This document shows, one piece after another, positions 1 to 7,907 of a stretch of 32,672 nt of DNA. The position numbers and the translations under genes were made by a program. Each line of letters begins with the position of its first letter. Position 1 is the first letter of the stretch. The notes beneath the pieces are model-generated. The model made no database searches, was not told where the DNA came from, and was given only the letters and a program-made list of their open reading frames with translations. Origin of the DNA: Methanosarcinales archaeon (GTDB taxonomy: Archaea; Halobacteriota; Syntropharchaeia; Alkanophagales; Methanospirareceae); NCBI GenBank assembly GCA_025464325.1, contig JAODGH010000030.1, positions 1-32,672 on the forward strand, written 5' to 3'.

Positions 1-45
1 TTAAAAGATTGTGCAACACAGCATGCCACATCACCACCACCCGAT

Positions 46-1242
46 TCAGTCGTCCTCACGTCCTCTCAGCACCAGATATGCGACCGCTATCATTACAGCA
101 ACGGCAGGTACTGCACCGAAGCCCGATGTTTTCGGTACCGATGGCGTTAGCGTTACGGGCTTAGTCGTTGAGGTCGGGGGCTGTATCGGCGTTGATACTG
201 GCTCCACGTGCTCAACGTTCACCAACCCCTTCAGTTCTTCCGGCAAATTACCGCTTCCTTCCGGCGGTACGATTGGTGGCTGCCCCGCATCGGCGAAAAT
301 CTGCTGTCCTGCATCGCCAATCACGAACTTCACGAACTCCAGCCCGCGTTCTGGATTTTCAGCATTCTTCGGTACTGTGATACCATACACGATCGGTTTT
401 CCTGTTTTTGTCTTACCATCCACAGTCTGCACTTTCACCTTACCGTACACATCCGCATACTCGATCCTGCTCAGGTCTATCTGCTCAGGTAAGTCCACGA
501 ACGCCAAATTATGCTGGACAGCGACGCTACGGTATTCAAATGCGTAGTCCAGCCCCCCCTGCTCGACAAGCGCCACGAGTTCAACCGATTTCGGTCTTAT
601 ATTTACCTTCCCGGTATCGGGTTTCGGGTCTTCTGGCACCGTTATTATGTATCCCCCATCTTCTTCCCGTACAGTAATCGCCGTGGTATTGAGAACCAGA
701 TCGTCGAATATATGATCATCACCGTAATGTAGCTCTGCAAGTTGCATCACCATCAGCGATCTGTACCCACAGGGATCAAGGTTCGGATTCGAGAACCCGA
801 AGACCACGTCATCTCTGCGGAGGATGTTATACCAGTTCTCAGGTGTGATTTCATCCGCATACATGCTCAACTCAGGATTATATGCAAGCACCATATCGTT
901 CGTCGCAAATCGCACGTACCAGTCCGCATACCCGGGATACATCATGCCCGGTATGAGCGAGTAATCAGCAACTGCGAGCACATCCGCCGGTTTCCCGACA
1001 TCTGTTATTTGCCGTACCGCCTTCACGCTGCCCATTGATTCACGTCGCACATCTATACCTGGATTAGCCACCTCAAACTGTCTCTCCGCCTCCGCCAGAG
1101 GAACTGCTAAACTCCCGGCGTGTAAGACCTTGACCGTTTTAGCCTGTTCTGCTTCTGCCGGAGGGATGTAATAGGGGGCAATGGATACACATGCAATTAC
1201 TGCAATCGCTATCACAAATACCAAAAAGCTTCTTCTTACCAC
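46..1242 (-). CDS. wtpA: Tungstate/molybdate ABC transporter substrate-binding protein WtpA, surface anchored
   Basis: This is the extracellular oxyanion-binding component of a tungstate/molybdate importer. The 398-residue product starts with a signal peptide or uncleaved membrane segment (about residues 5-25), then the class II binding fold: VLHAGSLAVPLAEAE, GSVKAVRQITD, PADVLAVADY and FATNDMVLAYNP are typical of the WtpA/ModA family. The C-terminal 60 residues are a Pro/Thr-rich stalk, then SGFGAVPAV, a hydrophobic segment and a charged tail (LRGREDD). That is the layout of archaeal PGF-CTERM surface anchors, although the motif reads SGF and not PGF. The start is a GTG preceded by GGTGGTGT at 1244-1251. 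A TATA-like element lies at about 1275-1285 on this strand. The gene is divergent from a molbindin, which supports a Mo/W role. WtpB and WtpC are not adjacent. A WtpC-like ATPase lies at the other end of the window. Confidence 0.9.
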   Translation of the reverse strand: MVRRSFLVFVIAIAVIACVSIAPYYIPPAEAEQAKTVKVLHAGSLAVPLAEAERQFEVANPGIDVRRESMGSVKAVRQITDVGKPADVLAVADYSLIPGMMYPGYADWYVRFATNDMVLAYNPELSMYADEITPENWYNILRRDDVVFGFSNPNLDPCGYRSLMVMQLAELHYGDDHIFDDLVLNTTAITVREEDGGYIITVPEDPKPDTGKVNIRPKSVELVALVEQGGLDYAFEYRSVAVQHNLAFVDLPEQIDLSRIEYADVYGKVKVQTVDGKTKTGKPIVYGITVPKNAENPERGLEFVKFVIGDAGQQIFADAGQPPIVPPEGSGNLPEELKGLVNVEHVEPVSTPIQPPTSTTKPVTLTPSVPKTSGFGAVPAVAVMIAVAYLVLRGREDD

Positions 1243-1274
1243 TCACACCACCGATATGCAAAAATATACATTTC

Positions 1275-1312
1275 GATATAAAAGGTTCTCCTTTTTATCG
1301 GAACTTACTTAA
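1275..1312. promoter_or_regulatory. Divergent promoter region of wtpA and the molbindin gene
   Basis: The gap between the two starts is about 100 bp and AT-rich. On the minus strand CCTTTTATATC (about 1275-1285) is a plausible TATA element for wtpA. On the plus strand ACTTACTTAAGG (about 1303-1314) is a plausible TATA element for the molbindin gene, leaving a short leader that carries the GGGTG ribosome-binding site. These are pattern readings, not mapped transcription starts. Confidence 0.4.
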
Positions 1313-1346
1313 GGGTGCTGTGTATATATGAACCTGGGTGCTGAAA

Positions 1347-1556
1347 ATGCCGCTAAGTGCAAGGAACCGGATTGAAGGCACTGTGAAGGCAGGAGAAAAA
1401 GGCGATGTCGCCTCTACTGTGAAAATCGAAGTCACCAAGCCGGTAACCATCACGGCGATGATAATAAAGGCGGCAGCGGAAGAGCTCAGTTTGAAAGAGG
1501 GCGATAAAGTAGAAGCGGTGATAAAAGCGACAGAGGTACTGGTGTCGAAGGACTAA
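1347..1556 (+). CDS. Molbindin: single Mop-domain molybdate/tungstate-binding protein
   Basis: A 69-residue protein consisting of one Mop (TOBE-like) domain. MPLSARNRIEGTV at the start and VTITAMIIKAAAEELSLKEGDKVEAVIKATEVLV at the end match the molbindin pattern. Such proteins bind molybdate or tungstate as oligomers and are thought to store or buffer the oxyanion in the cytoplasm. I chose the ATG at 1347 because GGGTG at 1336-1340 sits six bases upstream and the Mop domain begins at this Met. A GTG three codons earlier (1338) is also in frame. The gene is divergent from wtpA, which agrees with Mo/W homeostasis. Confidence 0.85.
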   Translation: MPLSARNRIEGTVKAGEKGDVASTVKIEVTKPVTITAMIIKAAAEELSLKEGDKVEAVIKATEVLVSKD

Positions 1557-1740
1557 AATTACTACTATGGTTAGAATACAGATGATTGCACCGGCTACGA
1601 TGGCTCAGTGGTGGTATTAAGCCGTACAGACCGGAACAGGTAGGACTTAATGGATTTTGCGGATGGGACTGTGTAAAGATTTCGCTGTGGAAGTAGTTGC
1701 TAAGTGTTAATAGCCGTTACTGCAGCGGAAATACGCCAGA

Positions 1741-2853
1741 TCATCTTCTTACCACGATCGTTACGATATCGCCATCGGCAAGTACATGCGACAGACCCAC
1801 ACGCTGACCTGCATGCCTGGCAGAACGCCCCCAGACCTGGGCATAGCGGAATTTAGCGATGAAATCGCGATGTATTGCGGCACAAACATCGGCAATAGTG
1901 GAGCCCTGTCTCAGGACTAACGGGTTTTCCATATCCGGGGTGCCACCCTGTGGCTTCATATATATCTGTATGAACCCAAGCGTGTTGTAAATCCGCTCCT
2001 TCAGCGCTTCGAGGTTGATATCACGTTCTGCTGAGATGAAGATCGCATCAGGAAAGAGTTGCCTGAGCTGTTCGAGCATGGACGGCTCTGCAAGGTCGGT
2101 CTTGTTCAGTACGGTGATGGCATCTATATATCTACGATTGCCCGTAACAGCATCTATGAACTGCTCTATGGTGAGTCCCTCCTCCCTTATGAGAACCTCA
2201 GCATTGTGTATTTTGTATTCCGATAGCACCGCTCGAATAAGAGCAGCATCGAGATCGTGCTTCACTGTGCTTTCTATCCTTATTCCACCCCGATCCAGTT
2301 TGCGTATGCTCACGTCAGGTGCTCTTGCATTTATACGAATGCCCGCATTGTAGAGCTCGTTCATGAGTATTCCGTACTGTTTCGTGGCATCATGAACCGC
2401 ATCGAGCACCACGAGGATCAGATCAGCATTTCTTAATGCCGAGATCACCTCTTTGCCCCTACCGCGACCAGAAGAAGCGCCCGGTATGAGCCCGGGCACA
2501 TCCAGTATCTGGATGCGGGTGCCTCTGTAATGTAGCGTACCGGGTATGACTTTCAGTGTGGTGAAGTCATAAGAGGCAACTTCGGCACTGGCGTTGGTGA
2601 GGTGATTGAGCAGTGTGGACTTACCGACCGAAGGATAACCAACCATGGCGACAGTTGCATCTCCCGAGCGCTTCACATCAAAACCCGTACCTGTCCGGCG
2701 TCCCGATGAAGTCGAACGTGCCAGTTTTCTCTCTCGCAATCGTGCCAGCTTCGCTTTCAACCGCCCGATATGATGTGATGTCGCCTTGTTGTACGGGGTT
2801 CTTCTTATCTCGTCCTCAATCTGCTTTATTTCTTCCTCTATGTTAGTGCTCAT
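1741..2853 (-). CDS. DRG/Rbg-type OBG-family GTPase with TGS domain
   Basis: A 370-residue developmentally regulated GTP-binding protein homologue. These proteins act on ribosomes and translation. An N-terminal basic helical segment (residues 1-50) precedes the G domain: G1 GYPSVGKS (72-79), G3 DVPGLIPGASSGRGRG and G4 NKTD, with the internal S5D2L-like insertion of DRG proteins. A C-terminal TGS domain follows (about 300-370, ending in DIVTIVVRR). Length and order match archaeal DRG. Its start overlaps the end of the RNA-kinase gene by 11 bp, so the two are probably co-translated. Its partner DFRP is not visible here. Confidence 0.93.
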   Translation of the reverse strand: MSTNIEEEIKQIEDEIRRTPYNKATSHHIGRLKAKLARLRERKLARSTSSGRRTGTGFDVKRSGDATVAMVGYPSVGKSTLLNHLTNASAEVASYDFTTLKVIPGTLHYRGTRIQILDVPGLIPGASSGRGRGKEVISALRNADLILVVLDAVHDATKQYGILMNELYNAGIRINARAPDVSIRKLDRGGIRIESTVKHDLDAALIRAVLSEYKIHNAEVLIREEGLTIEQFIDAVTGNRRYIDAITVLNKTDLAEPSMLEQLRQLFPDAIFISAERDINLEALKERIYNTLGFIQIYMKPQGGTPDMENPLVLRQGSTIADVCAAIHRDFIAKFRYAQVWGRSARHAGQRVGLSHVLADGDIVTIVVRR

Positions 2854-3694
2854 TTCGCCTCTGCTCTTCGTACAGTTCGGTCAATTTAACACGAGCGGGT
2901 CTTATTCTGTTTACGGGCTCCTCAACCGGTGTGAATATAACTACTGAGCCTTCGTTAACATTACGGATAACTCCCAGACCAAGACATGCATCGTTATTAC
3001 CAAAAAGCCCGACGAGGGTACCAGTTTCCGGCTGACCCTCTACAATTGCAGATGCAAAGACACGAAGCTTCGCATTTCTTAAGTATCGCCGGTATGAGAC
3101 AATACGCATTCGCCGCCGTTCGTCTCTTGTTCTCGGTACCACGCGTTCATCAACCCGTAGCCTTAGTAGCGGTATGTTACCAGTCAGTCGCCGGATTATT
3201 TCTGACAGTTCGTTATCACGTTCAATTGCGATGATAAGTGACGGGTTAATGGTGGTGATCTCCCGTAATTTGAAGTTACAGGCTTCTTCACCCTCTACCC
3301 AGCCGGTTGAGTCAACAAGTATAATGTCCGGCTTGAGCGCTTTTGCATCCTGCACAGCAGCAGCTATGCCACGCAGGCAGTTCTCAATACAACAGGCAGG
3401 CGAAGTATCACCAACGAAATAAAGTCTGCAGGGCGGTATATCATGTAGTTTTTGTATTCGTCCGTCGGGCTTACCCAGACCGATACAGCATGGAGGACCT
3501 ACATCACTCTGACCTACATCCGCGTCTATTACCGCTACTTTCAGGTTATGGTCACAGCACATGTTCGCTATTCTGGTCACCGTATGGGTCTTTCCCACAT
3601 CTGTACAGCCGAGCATATAAATAAGCGGCTGTTGTGTCCTTTTGAGCATGTCAAGCGCCACTCGTGCAGCGATATCTCTATCAGCTATCTCCAT
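2843..3694 (-). CDS. Clp1/Grc3-type polynucleotide 5'-hydroxyl kinase
   Basis: A 283-residue P-loop protein. Walker A is GCTDVGKT near residues 29-36, followed by VIDADVGQSDVGPPCCIGLG and VDSTGWV, the characteristic blocks of the Clp1/Grc3/Nol9 family. Archaeal members phosphorylate RNA (and DNA) 5'-OH ends. The C-terminal part is a beta-rich domain (GLFGNNDACLGLGVIRNV), as in Grc3-like kinases. The ATG at 3694 has a TATA-like AAAGTTATAAACG about 20 bases upstream, so transcription may start close to or at the start codon. It overlaps the downstream DRG gene by 11 bp. The specific RNA substrate cannot be told from the sequence. Confidence 0.87.
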   Translation of the reverse strand: MEIADRDIAARVALDMLKRTQQPLIYMLGCTDVGKTHTVTRIANMCCDHNLKVAVIDADVGQSDVGPPCCIGLGKPDGRIQKLHDIPPCRLYFVGDTSPACCIENCLRGIAAAVQDAKALKPDIILVDSTGWVEGEEACNFKLREITTINPSLIIAIERDNELSEIIRRLTGNIPLLRLRVDERVVPRTRDERRRMRIVSYRRYLRNAKLRVFASAIVEGQPETGTLVGLFGNNDACLGLGVIRNVNEGSVVIFTPVEEPVNRIRPARVKLTELYEEQRRNEH

Positions 3695-3748
3695 AGTATC
3701 GTTTATAACTTTTATGAGAGTGGATAGATAAAAATCCAGCCTGGGGGT

Positions 3749-4726
3749 TCATATCAAATTCTCCCAGTCTCGCAGACCAAGAACGATCTCGAACTCACGA
3801 GCCGAGAGTACAGGTACTTCAACCGAGATATCTTCCGTCAGGCGTGGACATGCGGTATTCACAAATGCATCCACCCTGTAACCGAGCAGTCGCTCTTCTA
3901 TTATATCATTCATCGCTATGAGATATGCACGCTTCCCACGCTCTATCGCGCTATCCTTCAATCGTCTCGCCTCTACCAGATTAAATTGCCCGCTCTTCAT
4001 GCCTATGATAATTCCAATCGATGTCGCGTCACATGCACGTGCAATTGCCATGTAACGTTTCTTACGCTCGGCTTCTCCGTTGAATATCTTAAGCTCTGTT
4101 GTGAATGGATCAGCAGCAACCACTCGCCCGCCCGTATACAATGCGAGTCCTGCAGGATGGAAACTGCCGGAACCGATGAAAAGGACCTCATCACAGGGCA
4201 GAGCAACAGCCGAGAAATCACAGCCCAGTACCTGACCTTCATACATCAGTCGCGGTGATTTGCCCGTTTCAGGTTTTTTCCCGTGCTGCTCAAGTATGGT
4301 CTTCACATCGGTCAACCGGTGTACGTGCTGCAAGGTGCTTACCACACATACCGTCTCGCCTTCAAGTTCATCTACCGCTTTCTCTGCCACCGGTTTCACA
4401 TCCACTTCACTCCTCAGTTCTATGTAGTGTACCTTCCTCATATCCGCAGGTGAGAGGTAACTCCTGAAGTAGGGTGTATGCCCGAAATGGAACAGTATAT
4501 CGACAACATTCAGCAGTCCAGTATCAATATCACATGCGCCATAGCAGGAATTACCCGAAATGATAACCTCCGCATCTGTTCTCCCGGTGATGTGCTCCAC
4601 GAGCCCGGCTGCTATGGTTCTGACACCTTCTGGTAGCTGAAGACCCACACATTTCGCGTCACTCGCATTTATAAGTTCCTCTATCCGCTCTAATTCGAAG
4701 TCATAAGTGAATTTTATCATCTGCAT
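3749..4726 (-). CDS. dph2: Diphthamide biosynthesis 4Fe-4S radical enzyme Dph2
   Basis: A 325-residue archaeal Dph2, the non-canonical radical-SAM enzyme that transfers the 3-amino-3-carboxypropyl group to the histidine of elongation factor 2. LQLPEGVR near residue 29 and the three separated cysteines that hold the cluster are present: SGNSCYGACD (about 58-66), GCDFSAVALP (about 168) and NTACPRLTEDI (about 290). Length is typical. An alternative ATG lies two codons in (4720). It lies 54 bp upstream of the RNA-kinase gene, which seems to have its own promoter. With the DRG GTPase this forms a translation-related block. Confidence 0.95.
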   Translation of the reverse strand: MQMIKFTYDFELERIEELINASDAKCVGLQLPEGVRTIAAGLVEHITGRTDAEVIISGNSCYGACDIDTGLLNVVDILFHFGHTPYFRSYLSPADMRKVHYIELRSEVDVKPVAEKAVDELEGETVCVVSTLQHVHRLTDVKTILEQHGKKPETGKSPRLMYEGQVLGCDFSAVALPCDEVLFIGSGSFHPAGLALYTGGRVVAADPFTTELKIFNGEAERKKRYMAIARACDATSIGIIIGMKSGQFNLVEARRLKDSAIERGKRAYLIAMNDIIEERLLGYRVDAFVNTACPRLTEDISVEVPVLSAREFEIVLGLRDWENLI

Positions 4727-5114
4727 CTGTATAGATAAGATAACTATTTCATATTGAAGAGCACATACACCAATCGTGCTTACGGGGGTTCACTGCGATG
4801 CGTGCTCCTTTGCTCTTTCAATATAAGACACTCTCTTGATATTGTACGCCCGTACTTTTATTGCAGGTTCTCTCCGCTTTAACCAGCCTCTTTTATGCAT
4901 TTCTTTGATACCGGGATGGGTCAAAACACCTTTTTATGCTTGAGAACACTGCCTACACAATCCATTCGTCTGGATTGCCCGAATACGCCTCGAATGACAT
5001 TTGCCATGCCGGACATCCCGTTACCTTTGCCGTAGCACTTGATTTGTGAAAGCCATAACATCTGTAAGGTTACTTTTAGTCCATCGTGGCGAAACACGTG
5101 CACGTCCTGTACGA
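4727..5114. other. Long gap between dph2 and the membrane protein gene
   Basis: About 390 bp hold no recognised gene. The left part carries one possible 44-codon minus-strand ORF (4790-4924), listed separately. From 4925 to 5114 I see no convincing ORF, RNA fold or repeat. The minus-strand open frame running in from the membrane protein gene is a shadow of that gene's other frame. Confidence 0.6.
4790..4924 (-). CDS. Possible small basic protein, unrecognised
   Basis: A short open frame of 44 codons on the minus strand begins with TTG (4924-4922), preceded by a GGTG four bases upstream. An alternative ATG at 4900 gives 36 residues. The product is strongly basic, with segments such as GWLKRREPAIKVRAYNIKR and a lysine-rich, charged C-terminus ending in EHASQ. 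Codon choice resembles its neighbours and the frame ends 64 bp before dph2 on the same strand. I recognise no family. It could be a real small RNA-binding-type protein, or chance. Confidence 0.3.
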   Translation of the reverse strand: MTHPGIKEMHKRGWLKRREPAIKVRAYNIKRVSYIERAKEHASQ

Positions 5115-5660
5115 TCATAAGAAAGAAGCCACACCCAGTGATACGAGTGTTAAGATTGTTGTGCGCATGAAAGTACCGAGTACGACGGCAACCCAGGTGG
5201 TCAGTGGAGGCATGCCTATCAACCTGCCTACTATCGATCCCACTGCCGAACCTGTCCACTGGAACGGGAACATGACAAGTAGTACAAGCCCGATAAAGCC
5301 GAATTTTCTCGCCCATTTGTATTTCCTGAGCGCCTTATTACCGTTTTCTTCCACATGCTCCACCAGCCTGCCCAACCCCGGTATCTTCTTTGCATAGTCG
5401 AAATTCCAGACCAGGAACATAGCCAATACTGCATCAGAGAAGACGATAAAAGCGACAAGCCCAACGGGTGAAATACCAAGCCCCAAACCCGCGGGTACGG
5501 CTGCTATCGGACCGCCAAATGGGATAAAAGAATATATGCTGAATACCGTTGCATATTTCGTGTATACCTCCTCCCCTGCCAGGCTGAGTACAACAATCGC
5601 AGCCGCAGCAAGGCAGAAGGGGAGTATAAGTTTCGCTACCACCAACAACCTCATCTTCAT
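5115..5660 (-). CDS. Small multidrug export-type integral membrane protein (COG2426-like)
   Basis: A 181-residue membrane protein with about four to five hydrophobic segments: residues 8-30, 35-60 with FIPFGGPIAAVPAGLGLGISP, 65-85, a 122-142 segment (FGFIGLVLLVMFPFQWTGS) and a C-terminal segment. The GGPIAAVPAG loop and the FPFQWTGSAVGSIVGRLIGMPP block match the family named 'putative small multidrug export protein' (PF06695 as I recall it). The function of that family is poorly proven, so transport of drugs should not be assumed. The gene is divergent from the phosphohexomutase gene. Confidence 0.75.
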   Translation of the reverse strand: MKMRLLVVAKLILPFCLAAAAIVVLSLAGEEVYTKYATVFSIYSFIPFGGPIAAVPAGLGLGISPVGLVAFIVFSDAVLAMFLVWNFDYAKKIPGLGRLVEHVEENGNKALRKYKWARKFGFIGLVLLVMFPFQWTGSAVGSIVGRLIGMPPLTTWVAVVLGTFMRTTILTLVSLGVASFL

Positions 5661-5732
5661 CAGTCGCTGCTACATCATGTTTACTGTCATAACCTTTAAT
5701 TGGTCACATACATAGTAAGATTTTAGATTCAA

Positions 5733-7127
5733 ATGAGCGGTAATGAGTTGATACCCGCGCACATATTCCGGGCATACGATATAAGAGGCATCTACAACAG
5801 GGAGATATATCCAGCAACTATGCTGAGAATAGGTTCTGCTCTGGGCACTTATGCGCGGGAACGCGGCTGGCGGAGCGCAGTTGTTGGTAACGACATACGT
5901 GCTTCTTCTGTGCTGTTATCGAACGCGCTCGTATCAGGGCTGCTATATACCGGTATTGAGGTCACAAATGTGTGCACGACCTCGTTTGGCGTCTGTGCTT
6001 TCGCCGGCTGGCTGCTGAAGAAGGATGTTATCGCGTACATAACGGCATCGCATTTGCCACCCGAGTGGAACGGATTGAAACTGTACACGGGCGAGGGAAT
6101 CGGTTTCTCAGCATACGAAAACGAGCGGATACGGGATATCGCACTGGCTGATTCTGGGTCACCCGCTGCGAGGATAGGGCACTGTCACGAGCTGAATATG
6201 AGGGACGAATATGTGGAGTACATATCAAAAATGTTTGATCCCGCGCTCTTCGAAGCGCGAAGAATAGCGATTGATTGTGGTAACGGTAGCATGGGACTGG
6301 TAGCGCCAGAGGTTATGGAACGTGTACAGCTCCGTGCAGATATGCTGTTCCCCAATCCTGATCCCGCATTCCCAAACAGACCATCTGAACCCACCGAAAC
6401 CAATCTTGGCGCGCTTAAAGCAGAGGTAACGCGGAAGAATCTGGATTTCGGCGCTGCTTTCGATGGCGATGGCGATCGCGTAGTGATCATTGATGACCGT
6501 GGCAGGGTACTGAGCGCAGATCAGTGTGGTACGATTTTAGGCAAGGCGCTGTTAACAGATCACGAAGGACCGGTTCTGGCTAATGTCGACTGTTCTATGC
6601 TCATAGAACGGGAGCTGAACTGCACGATAGAGCGAATACCGGTGGGTCACACGTTCCTGACAAAACAGGCTAAACAGAAGAATGCCGTTCTCGGTATCGA
6701 ATCCAGCGGGCATTACGTCATACCGCATATATTCCCGTTTGATGATGCGATGATCGTACCCCTGATAATCGCTCAGATCATTACGAACACCGGTAAGCGG
6801 CTATCAGAACTGGTGGATGAGCTACCATCCTATCCGAAAGAGCGCAGAAGTGTCAGTTGCAGTGACGAAGTGAAGTTCCGGGTGATCGATTCACTCGCAG
6901 CCAGGCTGAGTAAAGAATACAATTTGAACACGATGGACGGTATAAGGATCGATCTGGAAGATGGCTGGGTACTGATAAGGGCTTCTAATACATCACCCCT
7001 GATCCGCCTGACGGTGGAGGGTATAACAGAGCGGGCAAAGCAAGAACTGATGGATAAGTTCATCAAGCTTACGGAAGAGGAGATAAGGACGCTGAACGGG
7101 CAATCAAAACCGGATAAGTTCATGTAA
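5733..7127 (+). CDS. Phosphomannomutase/phosphoglucomutase family phosphohexomutase
   Basis: A 464-residue alpha-D-phosphohexomutase that interconverts hexose 1- and 6-phosphates for glycan and nucleotide-sugar synthesis. All four family signatures are present: N-terminal IFRAYDIRGIY, phosphoserine loop TASHLPPEWNGLK with catalytic Ser106, metal-binding DGDGDR (about 246-251), sugar-binding GIESSGH, and the phosphate-binding RASNTSPLIRL loop near the C-terminus. The serine loop reads TASHLPP where most members have TASHNP. Preference for mannose, glucose or glucosamine cannot be decided. Its last 24 bp overlap the convergent truA gene. Confidence 0.93.
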   Translation: MSGNELIPAHIFRAYDIRGIYNREIYPATMLRIGSALGTYARERGWRSAVVGNDIRASSVLLSNALVSGLLYTGIEVTNVCTTSFGVCAFAGWLLKKDVIAYITASHLPPEWNGLKLYTGEGIGFSAYENERIRDIALADSGSPAARIGHCHELNMRDEYVEYISKMFDPALFEARRIAIDCGNGSMGLVAPEVMERVQLRADMLFPNPDPAFPNRPSEPTETNLGALKAEVTRKNLDFGAAFDGDGDRVVIIDDRGRVLSADQCGTILGKALLTDHEGPVLANVDCSMLIERELNCTIERIPVGHTFLTKQAKQKNAVLGIESSGHYVIPHIFPFDDAMIVPLIIAQIITNTGKRLSELVDELPSYPKERRSVSCSDEVKFRVIDSLAARLSKEYNLNTMDGIRIDLEDGWVLIRASNTSPLIRLTVEGITERAKQELMDKFIKLTEEEIRTLNGQSKPDKFM

Positions 7128-7907
7128 TACCCGTGCAATGGTGGCATGAAAGACCATTTCCTGTTTCAACTGCTCCTCTATCCTTTTCATAGCATATTCA
7201 TCCAGCTCAAAGCCAGGCTCTTCATTATACGTCACTTCCCACAATACAAGCCCGTAAGGTGGTGCGGGTGCTATACCTTCCTCATGCCTCAATTCCAGTA
7301 GCGATTCCAGCCACTCCGTATCCCGCTCGCCACGTGCAACCATAGAGAGCGCGGACACGATCTTACGCACCATCTTACGTAGAAATCCGTTCGCCTCCAC
7401 ATCAAATACGATGAAAGGATATTCGCTTCTTATCGCCACATGCTTGATTTCGCGTATGTACGAGTTCGTTTCGTGCCGTTGTGCGAAGTTATAGAAATTG
7501 TGGCAACCTATAAGCAAATCCGCAGCTTCCTGCATCCGTGATAAGTCCAGTTCTTCTTCTCGATACAGGAAATATCGGTATTTTCGTGATTTCGCATCCC
7601 TGCGAGCATCGAACCCGGGTGAGGTTCGTGCAATTGCATAAACCCATATATCATCTGGTAACATGCCGTTTATCATTCGTGGTGTTAGATCCATACGGGT
7701 GGTCTCAAAAGATACGACCTGTGCGAACGCGTGAACACCCCTATCTGTCCTGCCGGCGGCTGAATAGCTCGCCGCTCGCCGATCTTCAAACAAGCCGAGC
7801 CGCGAAAACGCCCTGAATAGCTCACCCTCTATCGTCGGCACATCAGGCTGGATTTGAAAGCCGTGATAATTTGTTCCAAGATAGCCGATCTTCAGTGCTA
7901 CTCTCAT
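7104..7907 (-). CDS. truA: tRNA pseudouridine synthase TruA
   Basis: TruA forms pseudouridine at tRNA positions 38-40. The N-terminus MRVALKIGYLGTNYHGFQ and the catalytic block AAGRTDRGVHAFAQVVSF, with its catalytic Asp, are diagnostic. RKYRYFLY and FLRKMVRKIV complete the family pattern. I start at the ATG at 7907; an in-frame Met three codons upstream (7916) is possible. Even so the start lies 65 bp inside proB on the same strand, so the two are translationally coupled. The 3' end overlaps the convergent phosphohexomutase gene by 24 bp. Length (about 267) is normal. Confidence 0.95.
   Translation of the reverse strand: MRVALKIGYLGTNYHGFQIQPDVPTIEGELFRAFSRLGLFEDRRAASYSAAGRTDRGVHAFAQVVSFETTRMDLTPRMINGMLPDDIWVYAIARTSPGFDARRDAKSRKYRYFLYREEELDLSRMQEAADLLIGCHNFYNFAQRHETNSYIREIKHVAIRSEYPFIVFDVEANGFLRKMVRKIVSALSMVARGERDTEWLESLLELRHEEGIAPAPPYGLVLWEVTYNEEPGFELDEYAMKRIEEQLKQEMVFHATIARVLHELIRF

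Noticed and set aside
1585-1660. tRNA-like stretch (GGCTCAGTGGTGG) in the gap after the molbindin gene
   Set aside because: It resembles a D arm only; no acceptor, anticodon or T arm can be paired, so no RNA gene is called.
4921-5316. 131-codon minus-strand frame beside the membrane protein gene
   Set aside because: Most of it is the alternative frame of the multidrug-export-type gene, and the remainder shows no family pattern.
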